A DNA stretch of 64,000 nucleotides from Streptomyces sp. NBRC 109706 (GCF_000974485.1 NZ_BBOM01000009.1:434001-498000); one strand, 5' to 3'; shown: positions 1 through 8,842, numbered from the stretch's first letter. The notes: generated by a model from the letters alone, not told the origin. Program-made: numbers and translations.

Positions 1-645
1 CGCGACCGTCAGACACAGCTCGTCCAGCGCCCGCGCGCCGGCCAGCGCGCCCAGCAGCCTCGGCCCGCCCTCGGTGAGCAGCCTGCGGTAGCCGCGCGCG
101 GCCAACTCGGCCCTGATCAACGCCGGTTCGGCGGATGCGCCGGCACCGGCGAACACCACCTCGACGCCCGCCTCGGCCGCCGCCGCCAGCCGCTCGGGCG
201 GCGCCTTGGCGCCGGTGACCAGCAGCGTCGGCACCGTGGGCGAGGCGAAGAGCGGCCAGGAGAAGTCCAGGTCGAGGCCGACGCTGACCACCGCGACGGC
301 GGGCGCGGGGGCCTGCCCGGCGGCGGCCCGGCGCTCGGCGAACTCGGCGCGCGCCCGCGCCGGCCGGTAGCGCTCCTGACGCACCGTCTCCGCGCCCACC
401 ACCACCGCGTCCGCCAGCGCCCGCAGCACCCCGAACACCCGCATGTCGGCCGGGCCCGACAGCGGCTGGGAACGCCCCTCGTGGTGCGCGGCGCCGTCCA
501 GGGAGGTCACCATGTTGGCCCGCAGCCAACAGCCGTCGGAAGCGACCGGCTCCGGATAGGCGTAGGCATCGGCGAGCCCCGGGAGACCCGACAGCCCGCT
601 CGACGGGACGGCCGCCGCCTCGGGCGGGGGGAACAGACGTCGCAT
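1..645 (-). CDS. Pyrimidine reductase family protein (RibD C-terminal type), partial
   Basis: The reading frame starts at an ATG at 645 and runs off the left edge, so only the first 215 residues are visible. It contains the RibD C-terminal (dihydrofolate-reductase-like) features: a segment ANMVTSLDGA near residue 44, LADAVVVGAETVRQERY near residue 76, and LLTEGGPRLLGAL near the visible end, which match NADPH-dependent pyrimidine reductases of riboflavin synthesis. It lacks the deaminase half of a bifunctional RibD, so it is a stand-alone reductase whose real substrate cannot be told from sequence. It is divergent from zapE with about 66 bases between the starts. Confidence 0.85.
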   Translation of the reverse strand, partial: MRRLFPPPEAAAVPSSGLSGLPGLADAYAYPEPVASDGCWLRANMVTSLDGAAHHEGRSQPLSGPADMRVFGVLRALADAVVVGAETVRQERYRPARARAEFAERRAAAGQAPAPAVAVVSVGLDLDFSWPLFASPTVPTLLVTGAKAPPERLAAAAEAGVEVVFAGAGASAEPALIRAELAARGYRRLLTEGGPRLLGALAGARALDELCLTVA

Positions 646-711
646 GGGCCGCAGTGTGGCACACCGGGCACGGCCGGCCAGGATCGCCCATCTGGCGTAA
701 ACTGGGAGATC

Positions 712-1806
712 GTGTCCACCAGCAGCGCAGCCATCCCCGACGACGGCCAGGGCGACCACCCCCGAGAGCCGGCGTCGCTCAGCGCCCGCGATCCCGAGGT
801 GCCGGCCGGCCGTCTGGTGGCCGAGATGGTGCCGCCGCCCCGTTTCGACACCGTCCGGTTCGACACCTATGTGCCCGACCCCCAGCAGCCCAGCCAGCGC
901 ACCGCCGTCAAGGTGCTGGAGGACTTCGCCGCCGGGCTCGGCCCGCGCGGCGCTTCCGGCGGGCGGCGGGGGTGGCGGCCCTGGGGCCGCAGGCCCGGGC
1001 CGGCCGCCGAGCCGCGCGGCGTCTATCTGGACGGCGGGTTCGGCGTCGGCAAGACCCATCTGCTGGCCTCGCTCTGGCATGCCACGCCGGCGGCCCCCGA
1101 GGAGAAGGCGTTCGGCACCTTTGTCGAGCTGACCAATCTGGTGGGCGCGCTCGGCTTCCGGGAGACGGTGCGCACCCTGGGCGGCCACCGGCTGCTCTGC
1201 ATCGACGAGTTGGAGCTGGACGATCCGGGCGACACGGTGCTGGTCTCCTCGCTGCTCTCCCGGCTGGTCACCGAGGGCGTGGCGCTCGCCGCCACCTCCA
1301 ACACGCTGCCCGGCCGGCTCGGCGAGGGGCGGTTCGCCGCCGCCGACTTCCTGCGCGAGATCCAGGGCCTGGCCGCCCGGTTCCGGCCGGTGCGGATCGA
1401 CGGCGACGACTTCCGCCACCGTGGCCTGCCCGAGGCGCCGCCGCCGCGTCCGGACGCCGAGGTGACCGCCACCGCGCGGTCCACGCCCGGCGCGACGCTG
1501 GACGACTTCGGCACCCTGCTCGACCATCTGGCGCGGGTGCACCCCAGCCGTTACGGGGCGCTCTGCGACGGGGTGCGCGTCGTCTGTCTCACCGGCGTGC
1601 GCCCGGTGCCCGACCAGAGCACGGCGCTGCGCCTGGTGGTGCTGGCCGACCGGCTCTACGACCGCGAGATCCCGGTGCTGGCCTCGGGCGCCCCGTTCGA
1701 CGAGCTGTTCAGCCGGGAGATGCGCGAGGGCGGCTACCGCAAGAAGTACTTCCGCGCCGTCTCCCGGCTCACCGCCCTCGCCAGGGACGCCGGCGAGCTG
1801 GGTTGA
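712..1806 (+). CDS. zapE: Cell division protein ZapE (AFG1-like ATPase)
   Basis: The gene encodes 364 residues of an AFG1/ZapE family AAA-like P-loop ATPase. ZapE in proteobacteria associates with the Z-ring; the actinobacterial role is less clear. A Walker A motif GGFGVGKTHL lies near residue 108 and a Walker B LLCIDELELDD near residue 163, followed by the family's TSNTLP segment. The C-terminal part has the LADRLYD and VLASGAPFDELF stretches typical of the family. I chose the GTG at 712, preceded by GGGAG three bases upstream; the frame stays open further 5', but that part overlaps the divergent reductase gene and does not look coding. The start could move slightly. Confidence 0.9.
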   Translation: MSTSSAAIPDDGQGDHPREPASLSARDPEVPAGRLVAEMVPPPRFDTVRFDTYVPDPQQPSQRTAVKVLEDFAAGLGPRGASGGRRGWRPWGRRPGPAAEPRGVYLDGGFGVGKTHLLASLWHATPAAPEEKAFGTFVELTNLVGALGFRETVRTLGGHRLLCIDELELDDPGDTVLVSSLLSRLVTEGVALAATSNTLPGRLGEGRFAAADFLREIQGLAARFRPVRIDGDDFRHRGLPEAPPPRPDAEVTATARSTPGATLDDFGTLLDHLARVHPSRYGALCDGVRVVCLTGVRPVPDQSTALRLVVLADRLYDREIPVLASGAPFDELFSREMREGGYRKKYFRAVSRLTALARDAGELG

Positions 1807-1865
1807 CGCCCGACCCGCGCGCCAAACCTCTGGACTGCCTCAAAACCGGCGGGTAACCGGATTGG

Positions 1866-1882
1866 CCCCCGGACACCGGGGG
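1866..1882. terminator. Small hairpin between zapE and the DUF692 gene
   Basis: CCCCCGG and CCGGGGG face each other across a three-base loop, 60 bases after the zapE stop and 58 bases before the DUF692 start. There is no T-tract. It may be a weak terminator or a leader hairpin of the DUF692 operon. Confidence 0.35.
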
Positions 1883-1939
1883 ATGAAGGGGACAGCGCGC
1901 CGGGTACCGTCGGTTCTCCGGCGCGAACGGGGAGGCGTC

Positions 1940-2779
1940 ATGGGCACATTGGGGACGGGCATCGGCTGGCGCCCCGAGATCGCCGATGTGATCGAGGAGC
2001 TGCCGGGCGTCGACTGGGTCGAGGTCGTCGCGGAGAACATCTGCGCCGACCATCCGCCCGCGCCGTTGGCCCGGCTGCGCGAGCGCGGCACCACGGTGAT
2101 CCCGCACGGCGTCGGCCTGGGCCTGGGCGGCGCCGAACGCCCGGCGCCCGGACGGCTGATGGCGCTGGCCGGGCTCGCCGAGGCGCTGGACGCGCCGCTG
2201 GTCACCGAGCACATCGCCTTTGTCCGCGCCGGCGGGCGGCTCACCGGAACGCCCCGCGTCGAGGCCGGCCATCTGCTGCCGGTACCGCGCACCAGGGACG
2301 CGCTGGACGTGCTCTGCGCCAATGTGCGGATCGCCCAGGACGCGCTGCCGGTGCCGCTCGCCCTGGAGAACATCGCCACCCTCTTCTCCTGGCCCGACGA
2401 GGAGCTGACCGAGGCTCAGTTCCTGAGCGAGCTGGTCGAGCGCACCGGGGTGCGGCTGCTGATCGACGTGGCCAACCTGCATACCAACGAGGTGAACCGG
2501 GGCGAGGACCCGGCCGAGGCGCTGGACGCGCTCCCCCTCGAAGCGCTCGCCTATGTGCATGTCGCGGGCGGCGTCGAACGGGACGGTCTCTGGCACGACA
2601 GCCACGCACATCCGGTGCCGCCGCGCGTCCTTGAGGTGCTGGGCGAGCTGTGCGACCGGATCCGGCCGCCCGGGGTGATGCTGGAGCGGGACGACGGTTT
2701 CCCCGCGCCGGCCGAGCTGGCCGCCGAGCTGGCGGCGATCCGCGCCGTGGTGGAGTCCCGGGCGGTGAGCCATGCCTGA
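1940..2779 (+). CDS. DUF692 family protein (multinuclear iron oxidative enzyme, MbnB/TglH-like)
   Basis: A 279-residue DUF692 (MNIO) TIM-barrel protein. Characterised members (MbnB, TglH and relatives) use two or three iron ions to oxidatively modify cysteine residues of peptide substrates, helped by a partner protein. Visible family segments are GIGWRPE at the N-terminus, WVEVVAENI, VIPHGVGLGLGG, LVTEHIAF, LALENIATLF, LLIDVANLHTN, YVHVAGG and DSHAHPVP, which carry the His/Glu/Asp/Asn residues expected at the metal site. The start is the ATG at 1940 behind GGGGAGG. The next gene starts inside its last codons (8-base overlap), so the two are probably translated together. The likely substrate is encoded two genes downstream. 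Confidence 0.88.
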   Translation: MGTLGTGIGWRPEIADVIEELPGVDWVEVVAENICADHPPAPLARLRERGTTVIPHGVGLGLGGAERPAPGRLMALAGLAEALDAPLVTEHIAFVRAGGRLTGTPRVEAGHLLPVPRTRDALDVLCANVRIAQDALPVPLALENIATLFSWPDEELTEAQFLSELVERTGVRLLIDVANLHTNEVNRGEDPAEALDALPLEALAYVHVAGGVERDGLWHDSHAHPVPPRVLEVLGELCDRIRPPGVMLERDDGFPAPAELAAELAAIRAVVESRAVSHA

Positions 2780-3239
2780 GATCCCGGGGCCCGCCGAGCC
2801 GGCCGAACGGGACGCCCTGGACCCCCTCGACGCCGCCCGGCACCGACTGGCCCTCGCCCAGGCCGAGTTGCTCGCCGCGCTGGTCGGCGGCGGGCCGCCG
2901 CCCGCCGGCTTCGACGTCGACCGGCTGCGCGTCCAGTCCGAGGCGCTGGCCGCCAAACGGGCCCGGGTGCTGGCGAAGGTCGCCCCCGAGCTGCCCGAGA
3001 TCCTGGGCAGCGGCTACCGCGCGGCGGCCCGACGCCATGCCGAGCGGCACCCGCTGACCGGCGGGTACCACGAGGACGCCGTCGCGTTCGTCCGACAGCT
3101 GTTGGCCGACGGCGGCCCGGCGGACGACCCCGCCGTCCGCGAACGGCTCACCCGCTGGCTGGGCGCGCGGAGTCCCGCGCGCCCGAGATCGATCCGTGGC
3201 CTGTGGAAGGCGCCGCTTCGGCGGCGCGAGGAGAGGTGA
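2772..3239 (+). CDS. Conserved hypothetical protein, putative partner of the DUF692 enzyme
   Basis: 155 residues, soluble, rich in Ala, Arg and Leu, with no signal peptide or membrane segment. The N-terminal half (about residues 20-75) looks helical with alternating Leu and charged residues; a motif-like stretch GSGYRAAARRHAERHP lies near residue 77. I do not recognise a named domain. Its start overlaps the DUF692 stop, and its stop overlaps or abuts the next start, so the three genes form one tightly coupled unit. By position it could play the role that MbnC, TglI or DUF2063 proteins play for other DUF692 enzymes, namely recognising and presenting the substrate; that is inference from order only. 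Confidence 0.75.
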   Translation: MPEIPGPAEPAERDALDPLDAARHRLALAQAELLAALVGGGPPPAGFDVDRLRVQSEALAAKRARVLAKVAPELPEILGSGYRAAARRHAERHPLTGGYHEDAVAFVRQLLADGGPADDPAVRERLTRWLGARSPARPRSIRGLWKAPLRRREER

Positions 3240-3244
3240 ACGCG

Positions 3245-4153
3245 ATGCTCTTGCTACTCGCACCCGGAGTGCTCGCCCTGTGTTGCCTGGTCGTCGCGCT
3301 GCGGCGACGGGCCCTGGCCCAACCACCTGGCGATGTCCACGACACCACCGTGCACACCATGGCGGAGTCCGCCTTCCTGGCCGGCGGCGCCGGCCGGGTC
3401 GCCGACACGGTGATCTACGGCCTGGTCACCAAGGAACGCGTCGCCATCGAGGACGACCAGTTCGTGGTGCGGCAGCCCAAGGCCGATGACGCGCTGGAAC
3501 GGGCGGCGCTGGCCGTCTGCGGTGACGCTTGGCACACCCCGCTGAGGAAGGTGCGCGCCGCGCTGATCGGCTCCCCCGAGGTGCAGGCCATCGGCGACGC
3601 GCTCACCGCCCGTGGGTTGCTCTTCGAGCCCCGACGGCAGGCCGCGTGGCGCCGCGCCATCTGGCTCACCCGCACCCTGGCGGTGCTGGGGCTGCTGACC
3701 CTGCCCTACGGTCTGGCCACCTCGGCGTTCGACGACCCCACCGCGCTGATCGGCCCCGGCTGCGCCCTGGTGGCCCTGGTCGGCTCCCTGATCGCGGGGC
3801 CCGTCTCCTCCGCGCTGACCGACGAGGGCAACAAGGAGCTGTGGCGGCTGCGCCGCACCGTCCCGTTCGTCACCCTGGGCGCGCCCGCCGCCCTGGCGCT
3901 GACCGGGGCGATGGTGCTCGAACCGGCGCTGCGCTCCCAGTTCCAGACGGCGCAGGCCGCCGCGGCCCCGGTCGCCGCCACCGGCACCACCGCGACCACC
4001 TGGGGCCCCGGCTGCGGCGGCGACGCCGGCGCGACGGGCGGCGGCGGAGACGGCGGTAGCGGTGGCGGGGGCGACGGCGGTGGTGGCGGAGACGGCGGTG
4101 GCGGGGACGGCGGATGCGGAGGCTGCGGCGGTTGCGGGGGGTGCGGCGGCTGA
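3245..4153 (+). CDS. Membrane protein with Gly-rich tail ending in CGG repeats (TIGR04222-type), putative DUF692 substrate
   Basis: 302 residues. Four hydrophobic segments are visible: residues 1-18, about 139-158, 172-190 and 213-232, separated by a soluble loop of about 115 residues. The last 45 residues are nearly all Gly with a few Asp, starting at WGPGCGG and finishing with four Cys-Gly-Gly triplets at the extreme C-terminus. This architecture fits the TIGR04222 family, which I recall as occurring beside DUF692 genes. The ATG at 3245 has GAGAGG eight bases upstream; an in-frame GTG at 3236 would overlap the preceding stop as GTGA and is the alternative. The tail contains five cysteines, the residue type that characterised DUF692 enzymes modify, so this is the probable substrate. 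Confidence 0.8.
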   Translation: MLLLLAPGVLALCCLVVALRRRALAQPPGDVHDTTVHTMAESAFLAGGAGRVADTVIYGLVTKERVAIEDDQFVVRQPKADDALERAALAVCGDAWHTPLRKVRAALIGSPEVQAIGDALTARGLLFEPRRQAAWRRAIWLTRTLAVLGLLTLPYGLATSAFDDPTALIGPGCALVALVGSLIAGPVSSALTDEGNKELWRLRRTVPFVTLGAPAALALTGAMVLEPALRSQFQTAQAAAAPVAATGTTATTWGPGCGGDAGATGGGGDGGSGGGGDGGGGGDGGGGDGGCGGCGGCGGCGG

Positions 4154-4290
4154 CCGGCGCGGACGGTAGGTCTGACCGCCGGCGCCAAGCAGCAGACACG
4201 ACACCGCACCAACGAGACACCGGCCCGCCCGCGCGGCAGCGCGACGGCGTCGGCCCGTCCGCGCGGCAAGCGCAGCGGCGCGGGCCCCGG

Positions 4291-5001
4291 TCAGGCCAGG
4301 CCGGCGACCAGCTCGGGCAGTTCGCGGCGGCGGCCGGTGTAGAAGGGGACTTCCTCCCGGACGTGGCGGCGGGCCTCCGAGGCGCGGAGGTGCCGCATCA
4401 GGTCGACGATGCGGTGCAGTTCGTCGGCCTCGAAGGCCAGGATCCACTCGTAGTCGCCCAGCGAGAACGAGGCGACGGTGTTGGCCCGCACATCGGGGTA
4501 GCCCCTGGCCATCTTGCCGTGGTCGGCCAGCATCGCCCGCCGCTCCTCGTCCGGCAGCAGATACCACTCGTAGGAGCGGACGAAGGGGTAGACGCTCACA
4601 TAGTCGCGCGGGGTCTCGTCCGCGAGGAACGCCGGGATGTGCGACTTGTTGAACTCCGCCGGCCGGTGCAACGCCATGTTCGACCAGACCGGATCGAGGA
4701 GCCGGCCGAGGCGGGTGCGGCGGAAGAAGTTGTACGCCTCCTGGAGGGCGTCCGCAGTGGCGGCGTGCCACCAGATCATCACATCGGCATCGGCGCGCAG
4801 CCCGGACACGTCATAGGTGCCCCGGACCACCACGTCCTTGGCGGCCAACTGCGTGAACAGCTCGGTCACCTCGTCCGCGAGCCCGGCCCGTTCCTCGGGC
4901 AGCGCGTCCCGCAGCCGGAACACCGACCACAGCGTGTAGCGGATGACCTCGTTCAGTTCCTTGGCGCGCTTGCCGGTGGGCTTCTCGGGTGCGTTCGTCA
5001 T
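4291..5001 (-). CDS. chdC: Coproheme decarboxylase ChdC (HemQ, chlorite dismutase family)
   Basis: 236 residues of the actinobacterial ChdC/HemQ type. It converts iron-coproporphyrin III to protohaem by two peroxide-dependent decarboxylations, the last step of the coproporphyrin-dependent haem pathway of Gram-positive bacteria. Visible family segments are RYTLWSVFRL, VVRGTYDVSGLRADADVMIWW, the YPFVRSYEWY stretch carrying the catalytic Tyr, LADHGKMARGYPDV with the likely proximal His, and SFSLGDYEWILAFE. It follows cgoX on the same strand after five bases, so the two are in one transcript. The end converges on the DUF692 operon. Confidence 0.93.
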   Translation of the reverse strand: MTNAPEKPTGKRAKELNEVIRYTLWSVFRLRDALPEERAGLADEVTELFTQLAAKDVVVRGTYDVSGLRADADVMIWWHAATADALQEAYNFFRRTRLGRLLDPVWSNMALHRPAEFNKSHIPAFLADETPRDYVSVYPFVRSYEWYLLPDEERRAMLADHGKMARGYPDVRANTVASFSLGDYEWILAFEADELHRIVDLMRHLRASEARRHVREEVPFYTGRRRELPELVAGLA

Positions 5002-5006
5002 GGCGC

Positions 5007-6410
5007 CTATTCTCCCGCCTCGCCCCTGGGCCCGGTCGGCAGGGTGCGCAGCAGATCGGCCGCCGCCTGCTCGGCCCCGCCGATACAGGCGGGCACGCCC
5101 ACCCCGTCATAGGCCGCGCCGCACAGGCCGAGACCCGGCAGCCCGGCGAGATAGCCGCGGACCCTGGCCACCCGGGAGTCATGGCCGACGGTGTACTGCG
5201 GCAGCCCCTGCCACCAGCGGGTGACCACCTGGTCGACGGGCGTGGCGCGCAGCCCGACCGCCTCCTCCAGATCGCCGAGCGCCACCCGCACCAGATCCGT
5301 GTCGTCCCACTCCAGCGGGCCCTCGTCGGCATACCGCCCCACCGAGGTGCGCAGCACGAAGAGCCCGGGGTCGGCGGCCGCGGCCCACTCCCACTTGCCG
5401 CTGGTGAAGGTGGCCGCCTTGATGGTGCGGCCGTCGACGGCCGGCACCAGGAAGCCGCTGCCGCGCGGCAGCCGCGCCAGCTCCGAGCGGCGGAAGGCCA
5501 TCGTGATCAGCGCCATCGAGGCGTACTCGACGGCCGCCAACTCCCCCGCGGCGGCCGGCGCCTCGGCCGCCAGCAGCCGCGCGGCGGCCGGCGCCGGCAC
5601 CGCGAGCAGCACCCCGTCGGCGACCAGCGAACGGCCGTCGTCCAGCGCGGCCGCCCAGCCGCGCGCGGTGCGCCGCAGCCCGGTGACGGTGACCCCCGTC
5701 TCCACCACGGCGCCGCGCCCGGCGACGTTCTCGGCGACGGCCGCAGCGAGGGTGCCGACGCCGCCCTCGATGCCGGTGAAGACCGGGGTGTTGGCGGTGG
5801 CGGCCGAGGGCGCCGGGCGCAACGAGCGGACGGCGGCCAGCAGCGAGTCGTGCTTGCGCGCCGCCTCGTAGAGCTTGGGCACGGCGGCACGCAGCGAGAT
5901 CCGGTAGGCGTCGCCCGCGTAGACCCCGCCGAGCAGCGGGTCGACCAGCCGGTCGACCACCTCGGTCCCCATCCGGTCGGCGACCAGTCGCCCGATGCCG
6001 ATGTCCTCGGACAGGTCGAGCGGCGGCAGTTCGGTGTCGCGCGCGATCCGGGCGAGGCCGGCGTCCGAGAGCACCCCGGCCAGCGCGGCCGCGGTCGCCG
6101 GCACCCCCATCACCTGCCCCTGCGGCATCGGCCGCAGCGTGCCGCGCGACCAGATCCCGGCCGTGGTCACACTGGGCGGCCGCAGGGCGTCGCCGAGGCC
6201 GACGGCCTTCGCCAGCTCGATGGCCTCCGGCCGTCTGGCGAGCAGCGACTCGGCCCCCAGATCGACGGGGACACCGGCGATCCGGCCGGTGTGGAGTTTG
6301 CCGCCGAGGCGCCGATCCGATTCCAGGAGGGTGACCCGGACTCCGGCGGCGAGCAGCCGATGGGCGGCGGCGAGACCCGAGATCCCACCGCCGACGACGA
6401 TCACATGCAT
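5007..6410 (-). CDS. cgoX: Coproporphyrinogen III oxidase (protoporphyrinogen oxidase family, HemY type)
   Basis: 467 residues of the FAD-dependent amine-oxidase-like HemY family. An N-terminal dinucleotide-binding motif VVGGGISGLAAA is at residues 5-16 and the C-terminal FAD contact region LGLCGAAYDGVGVPACIGG is present. In organisms with ChdC the substrate is coproporphyrinogen III, oxidised to coproporphyrin III; the adjacent chdC supports that assignment over protoporphyrinogen. I chose the ATG at 6410 (MHVIVVGGG) because it places the FAD motif at the very N-terminus; the frame extends 16 codons upstream without added homology. Databases often call it hemG. Confidence 0.92.
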   Translation of the reverse strand: MHVIVVGGGISGLAAAHRLLAAGVRVTLLESDRRLGGKLHTGRIAGVPVDLGAESLLARRPEAIELAKAVGLGDALRPPSVTTAGIWSRGTLRPMPQGQVMGVPATAAALAGVLSDAGLARIARDTELPPLDLSEDIGIGRLVADRMGTEVVDRLVDPLLGGVYAGDAYRISLRAAVPKLYEAARKHDSLLAAVRSLRPAPSAATANTPVFTGIEGGVGTLAAAVAENVAGRGAVVETGVTVTGLRRTARGWAAALDDGRSLVADGVLLAVPAPAAARLLAAEAPAAAGELAAVEYASMALITMAFRRSELARLPRGSGFLVPAVDGRTIKAATFTSGKWEWAAAADPGLFVLRTSVGRYADEGPLEWDDTDLVRVALGDLEEAVGLRATPVDQVVTRWWQGLPQYTVGHDSRVARVRGYLAGLPGLGLCGAAYDGVGVPACIGGAEQAAADLLRTLPTGPRGEAGE

Positions 6411-6540
6411 GGCCCCTACTGTCGCAGACGCCGCGCCGAGTCTGACGCGTGACCTCATCGGAACCCCTTAGCGACAACCGGACTCCCGTGCCATCCGTCC
6501 AACGGGTGACAACAGGTCATCGTGACAAGGGGGTTCCGTC

Positions 6541-7638
6541 ATGCGGCAACGCGCAGGAACAGGGCGACACCAGAGACCGGGGGCGGCACTGGTGGCCCTG
6601 CTGGTCGGCGGCCTGCTGCTCGCCGGCTGCACATCGTCGTCCTCGGACTCCGCCACCTCGGACGAGGGCGGCGGCAGCCAGGCCGACATGCGCGAGGAGG
6701 CATGGTCAGGGGCCGACGACGTCGACGAGGCCGTGCCGGACGACGCCGGCAGCGGCGAGAACGCCGAGCCCCTGAACCCGGAGGACATCGGCACCGTCTC
6801 CGAGGTGCCCGACCCCAGCCGGCTGATCCAGTCCGCGTCGATCTCCGTGGTGGTGGAGAAGCTGTCGGACGGCCACGCCGAGGCCGTGCGGCTGACGCAG
6901 CGGGCCGGCGGCTATGTGAGCGACGAGTCGACCAGCGGCGGCGAGGGCGGGATGGCGTACTCGATGCTGACCCTGCGCGTACCGGCCGAGGGGTACACCG
7001 CCCTGCTGAACGAGCTCTCCGAGCTGGGCGACCTGACCCATCGGGAGCTGACGACCGAGGACGTGGGCGACGAGATCGTCGACGTGGAGAGCCGGCTGGA
7101 GACCCAGCGGGAGAGCATCGAACGGGTCAGGGCACTGATGGAGGACGCCCAGTCACTGGAGGACATCGTCCGGCTGGAGTCCGAACTCAGCAGGCGGCAG
7201 GCCGAGTTGGAGTCGCTTGAGGCCCGTATCGCCAGCCTGCGGGGCGATACCGCGCTGGCCACCATCTCCCTGGAGCTGATGGTCGAGGAGGCGACCGAGG
7301 CCGAGTCCGACAAGGACGACGACCGGCCCAGTGTGGTCGACGCGCTCCTCGGCGGCCTGGAGTTCGTCTGGCTGCTGCTGGTCTGGCTGGCGATAGCGGT
7401 CGGCGCCTCGCTGCCGGTGATCGCACTGCTGGCGGTGCTCTGGCTGCTCTGGCGACTGCTGGGCCGCCGGCTGCCGCTGCACCGCCTCACCCGCACCCGC
7501 AACAGCCCCGTCCCGCCCCCGCCGGTCACCGCGCCCCCGCCGCTGATCGGAACCCGCGAGTCCCTGCACGCCCAGCGCGACGAACAGCGAACCGCCGACC
7601 GGCGCGACGACGACCGTCCGGACCAGCCCGACGCCTGA
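6541..7638 (+). CDS. DUF4349 domain lipoprotein
   Basis: 365 residues. The N-terminus is a lipoprotein signal peptide with lipobox LLLAGC (Cys near residue 29), so the protein is exported and lipidated. A Ser/Asp/Glu-rich linker follows. The DUF4349 domain covers about residues 95-270 and includes the TLRVPAEGYTALLNELSELG segment and a coiled-coil-like stretch (ETQRESIERVRALMEDAQS onward). A strong membrane segment lies at about residues 278-307, followed by a basic, Pro-rich tail. The topology is therefore lipid anchor plus C-terminal transmembrane helix. Function is unknown. The ATG has AAGGGGG eight bases upstream, and the gene is divergent from cgoX. Confidence 0.85.
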   Translation: MRQRAGTGRHQRPGAALVALLVGGLLLAGCTSSSSDSATSDEGGGSQADMREEAWSGADDVDEAVPDDAGSGENAEPLNPEDIGTVSEVPDPSRLIQSASISVVVEKLSDGHAEAVRLTQRAGGYVSDESTSGGEGGMAYSMLTLRVPAEGYTALLNELSELGDLTHRELTTEDVGDEIVDVESRLETQRESIERVRALMEDAQSLEDIVRLESELSRRQAELESLEARIASLRGDTALATISLELMVEEATEAESDKDDDRPSVVDALLGGLEFVWLLLVWLAIAVGASLPVIALLAVLWLLWRLLGRRLPLHRLTRTRNSPVPPPPVTAPPPLIGTRESLHAQRDEQRTADRRDDDRPDQPDA

Positions 7639-7651
7639 CGAGGCCCAGGCC

Positions 7652-7697
7652 CGAGCGCACCGCCCGCCCCGTACTCGGCTAGCGGGCGGTGCGCTCG
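7652..7697. terminator. Bidirectional hairpin between the DUF4349 gene and hemE
   Basis: A perfect 16-base inverted repeat, CGAGCGCACCGCCCGC and its complement, with a 14-base loop. The right arm lies inside the last codons of hemE, so the terminator and the C-terminal coding sequence share bases. It sits between two convergent genes and could stop both transcripts. Confidence 0.75.
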
Positions 7698-8710
7698 TGG
7701 ACGTGCGCGACGAGCCGGGTCAGCGCGTCCGGGTCGGTGTCCGGGAGCACGCCGTGGCCGAGGTTGAAGACATGGCCCGGCAGGTCGCGGGCGGCGGCCA
7801 GCACCCGGTCCGCCTGCTCGGCGACCACGGCCGGGGGCGCGAACAGCACCGCCGGGTCGAGGTTGCCCTGCAGCGCCTTCCCCGGACCGACCCGGCGGGC
7901 GGCCTCGTCCAGCGGCACCCGCCAGTCCACGCCGACCACATCGGCGCCGGCCTCGCCCAGCAGGCCGAGCAACTCCCCGGTGCCCACACCGAAGTGGATC
8001 CTCGGCACCCCGTGATGCGCCACGGCGGAGAGCACCTTGGCCGAAGCGGGCAGCACCGCACGCCGGTAGTCGGCCGGGGCCAACGCGCCCACCCAGGAGT
8101 CGAAGAGCTGCACCGCCGAGGCACCGGCCTCGATCTGCACCGAGAGGAAAGCGGCGGCGATCCCGGCCAGCCGGTCCAGCAGCTCGGCCCACAGCTCGGG
8201 ATCGCCGTACATCATGGCCTTGGTGTGCTCGTGGTTGCGCGAGGGCCCGCCCTCGACCAGATAGCTGGCCAGGGTGAACGGGGCGCCGGCGAAGCCGATC
8301 AGCGGCACGTCGCCCAGCTCGGCGACGGTCAGCCCGACGGCCTCCGTCACAAAGGAGACGTCCTCGGGATCCAGCGGGCGCAGCCGCGCCAGATCGGCCC
8401 GGGTGCGGATCGGCTCGGCGATCACCGGGCCGATGCCCGGCTTGATGTCGAGGTCGATGCCGATCGCCTTGAGCGGCACCACGATGTCGCTGAAGAAGAC
8501 CGCCGCGTCCACCCCGTGCCTGCGCACCGGCTGCAGCGTGATCTCGGTGACCAACTCCGGCCGGGCGCAGGAGTCCAGCATCGCGATCCCCTCGCGGGCC
8601 TTGCGGTACTCGGGCAGCGAACGCCCGGCCTGCCGCATGAACCAGACGGGGGTGTGCGGCACCGGCTCGCGACGGCATGCCTTCAGAAACGGGGAGTCGG
8701 TCACAGTCAC
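7679..8710 (-). CDS. hemE: Uroporphyrinogen decarboxylase
   Basis: 343 residues, normal length for HemE, which removes four carboxyl groups from uroporphyrinogen III to give coproporphyrinogen III. Signature segments are PVWFMRQAGRSLPEYR near the N-terminus (substrate-binding Arg residues), FFSDIVVPLKAIG, GFAGAPFTLASYL, and FNLGHGVLPDTDPD at the end. The GTG at 8710 has GGGAG eight bases upstream; a second GTG at 8704 is an alternative. It supplies the substrate of cgoX encoded 1.3 kb away on the same strand, although the oppositely oriented DUF4349 gene lies between them, so they are not one operon. Confidence 0.95.
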   Translation of the reverse strand: MTVTDSPFLKACRREPVPHTPVWFMRQAGRSLPEYRKAREGIAMLDSCARPELVTEITLQPVRRHGVDAAVFFSDIVVPLKAIGIDLDIKPGIGPVIAEPIRTRADLARLRPLDPEDVSFVTEAVGLTVAELGDVPLIGFAGAPFTLASYLVEGGPSRNHEHTKAMMYGDPELWAELLDRLAGIAAAFLSVQIEAGASAVQLFDSWVGALAPADYRRAVLPASAKVLSAVAHHGVPRIHFGVGTGELLGLLGEAGADVVGVDWRVPLDEAARRVGPGKALQGNLDPAVLFAPPAVVAEQADRVLAAARDLPGHVFNLGHGVLPDTDPDALTRLVAHVHERTAR

Positions 8711-8842
8711 AGGGGAAGTCTCCCACGGCGTGCGGTTCCGCTCTCGCGCACGGGTGTGGCTACCGGCGGCGGGCGGCCCAGGCGCCTAGGGTTACCCGCC
8801 ATGGCAGCGTCTCGCACTCATACGGCGGAGGAGTCAGCGGAT

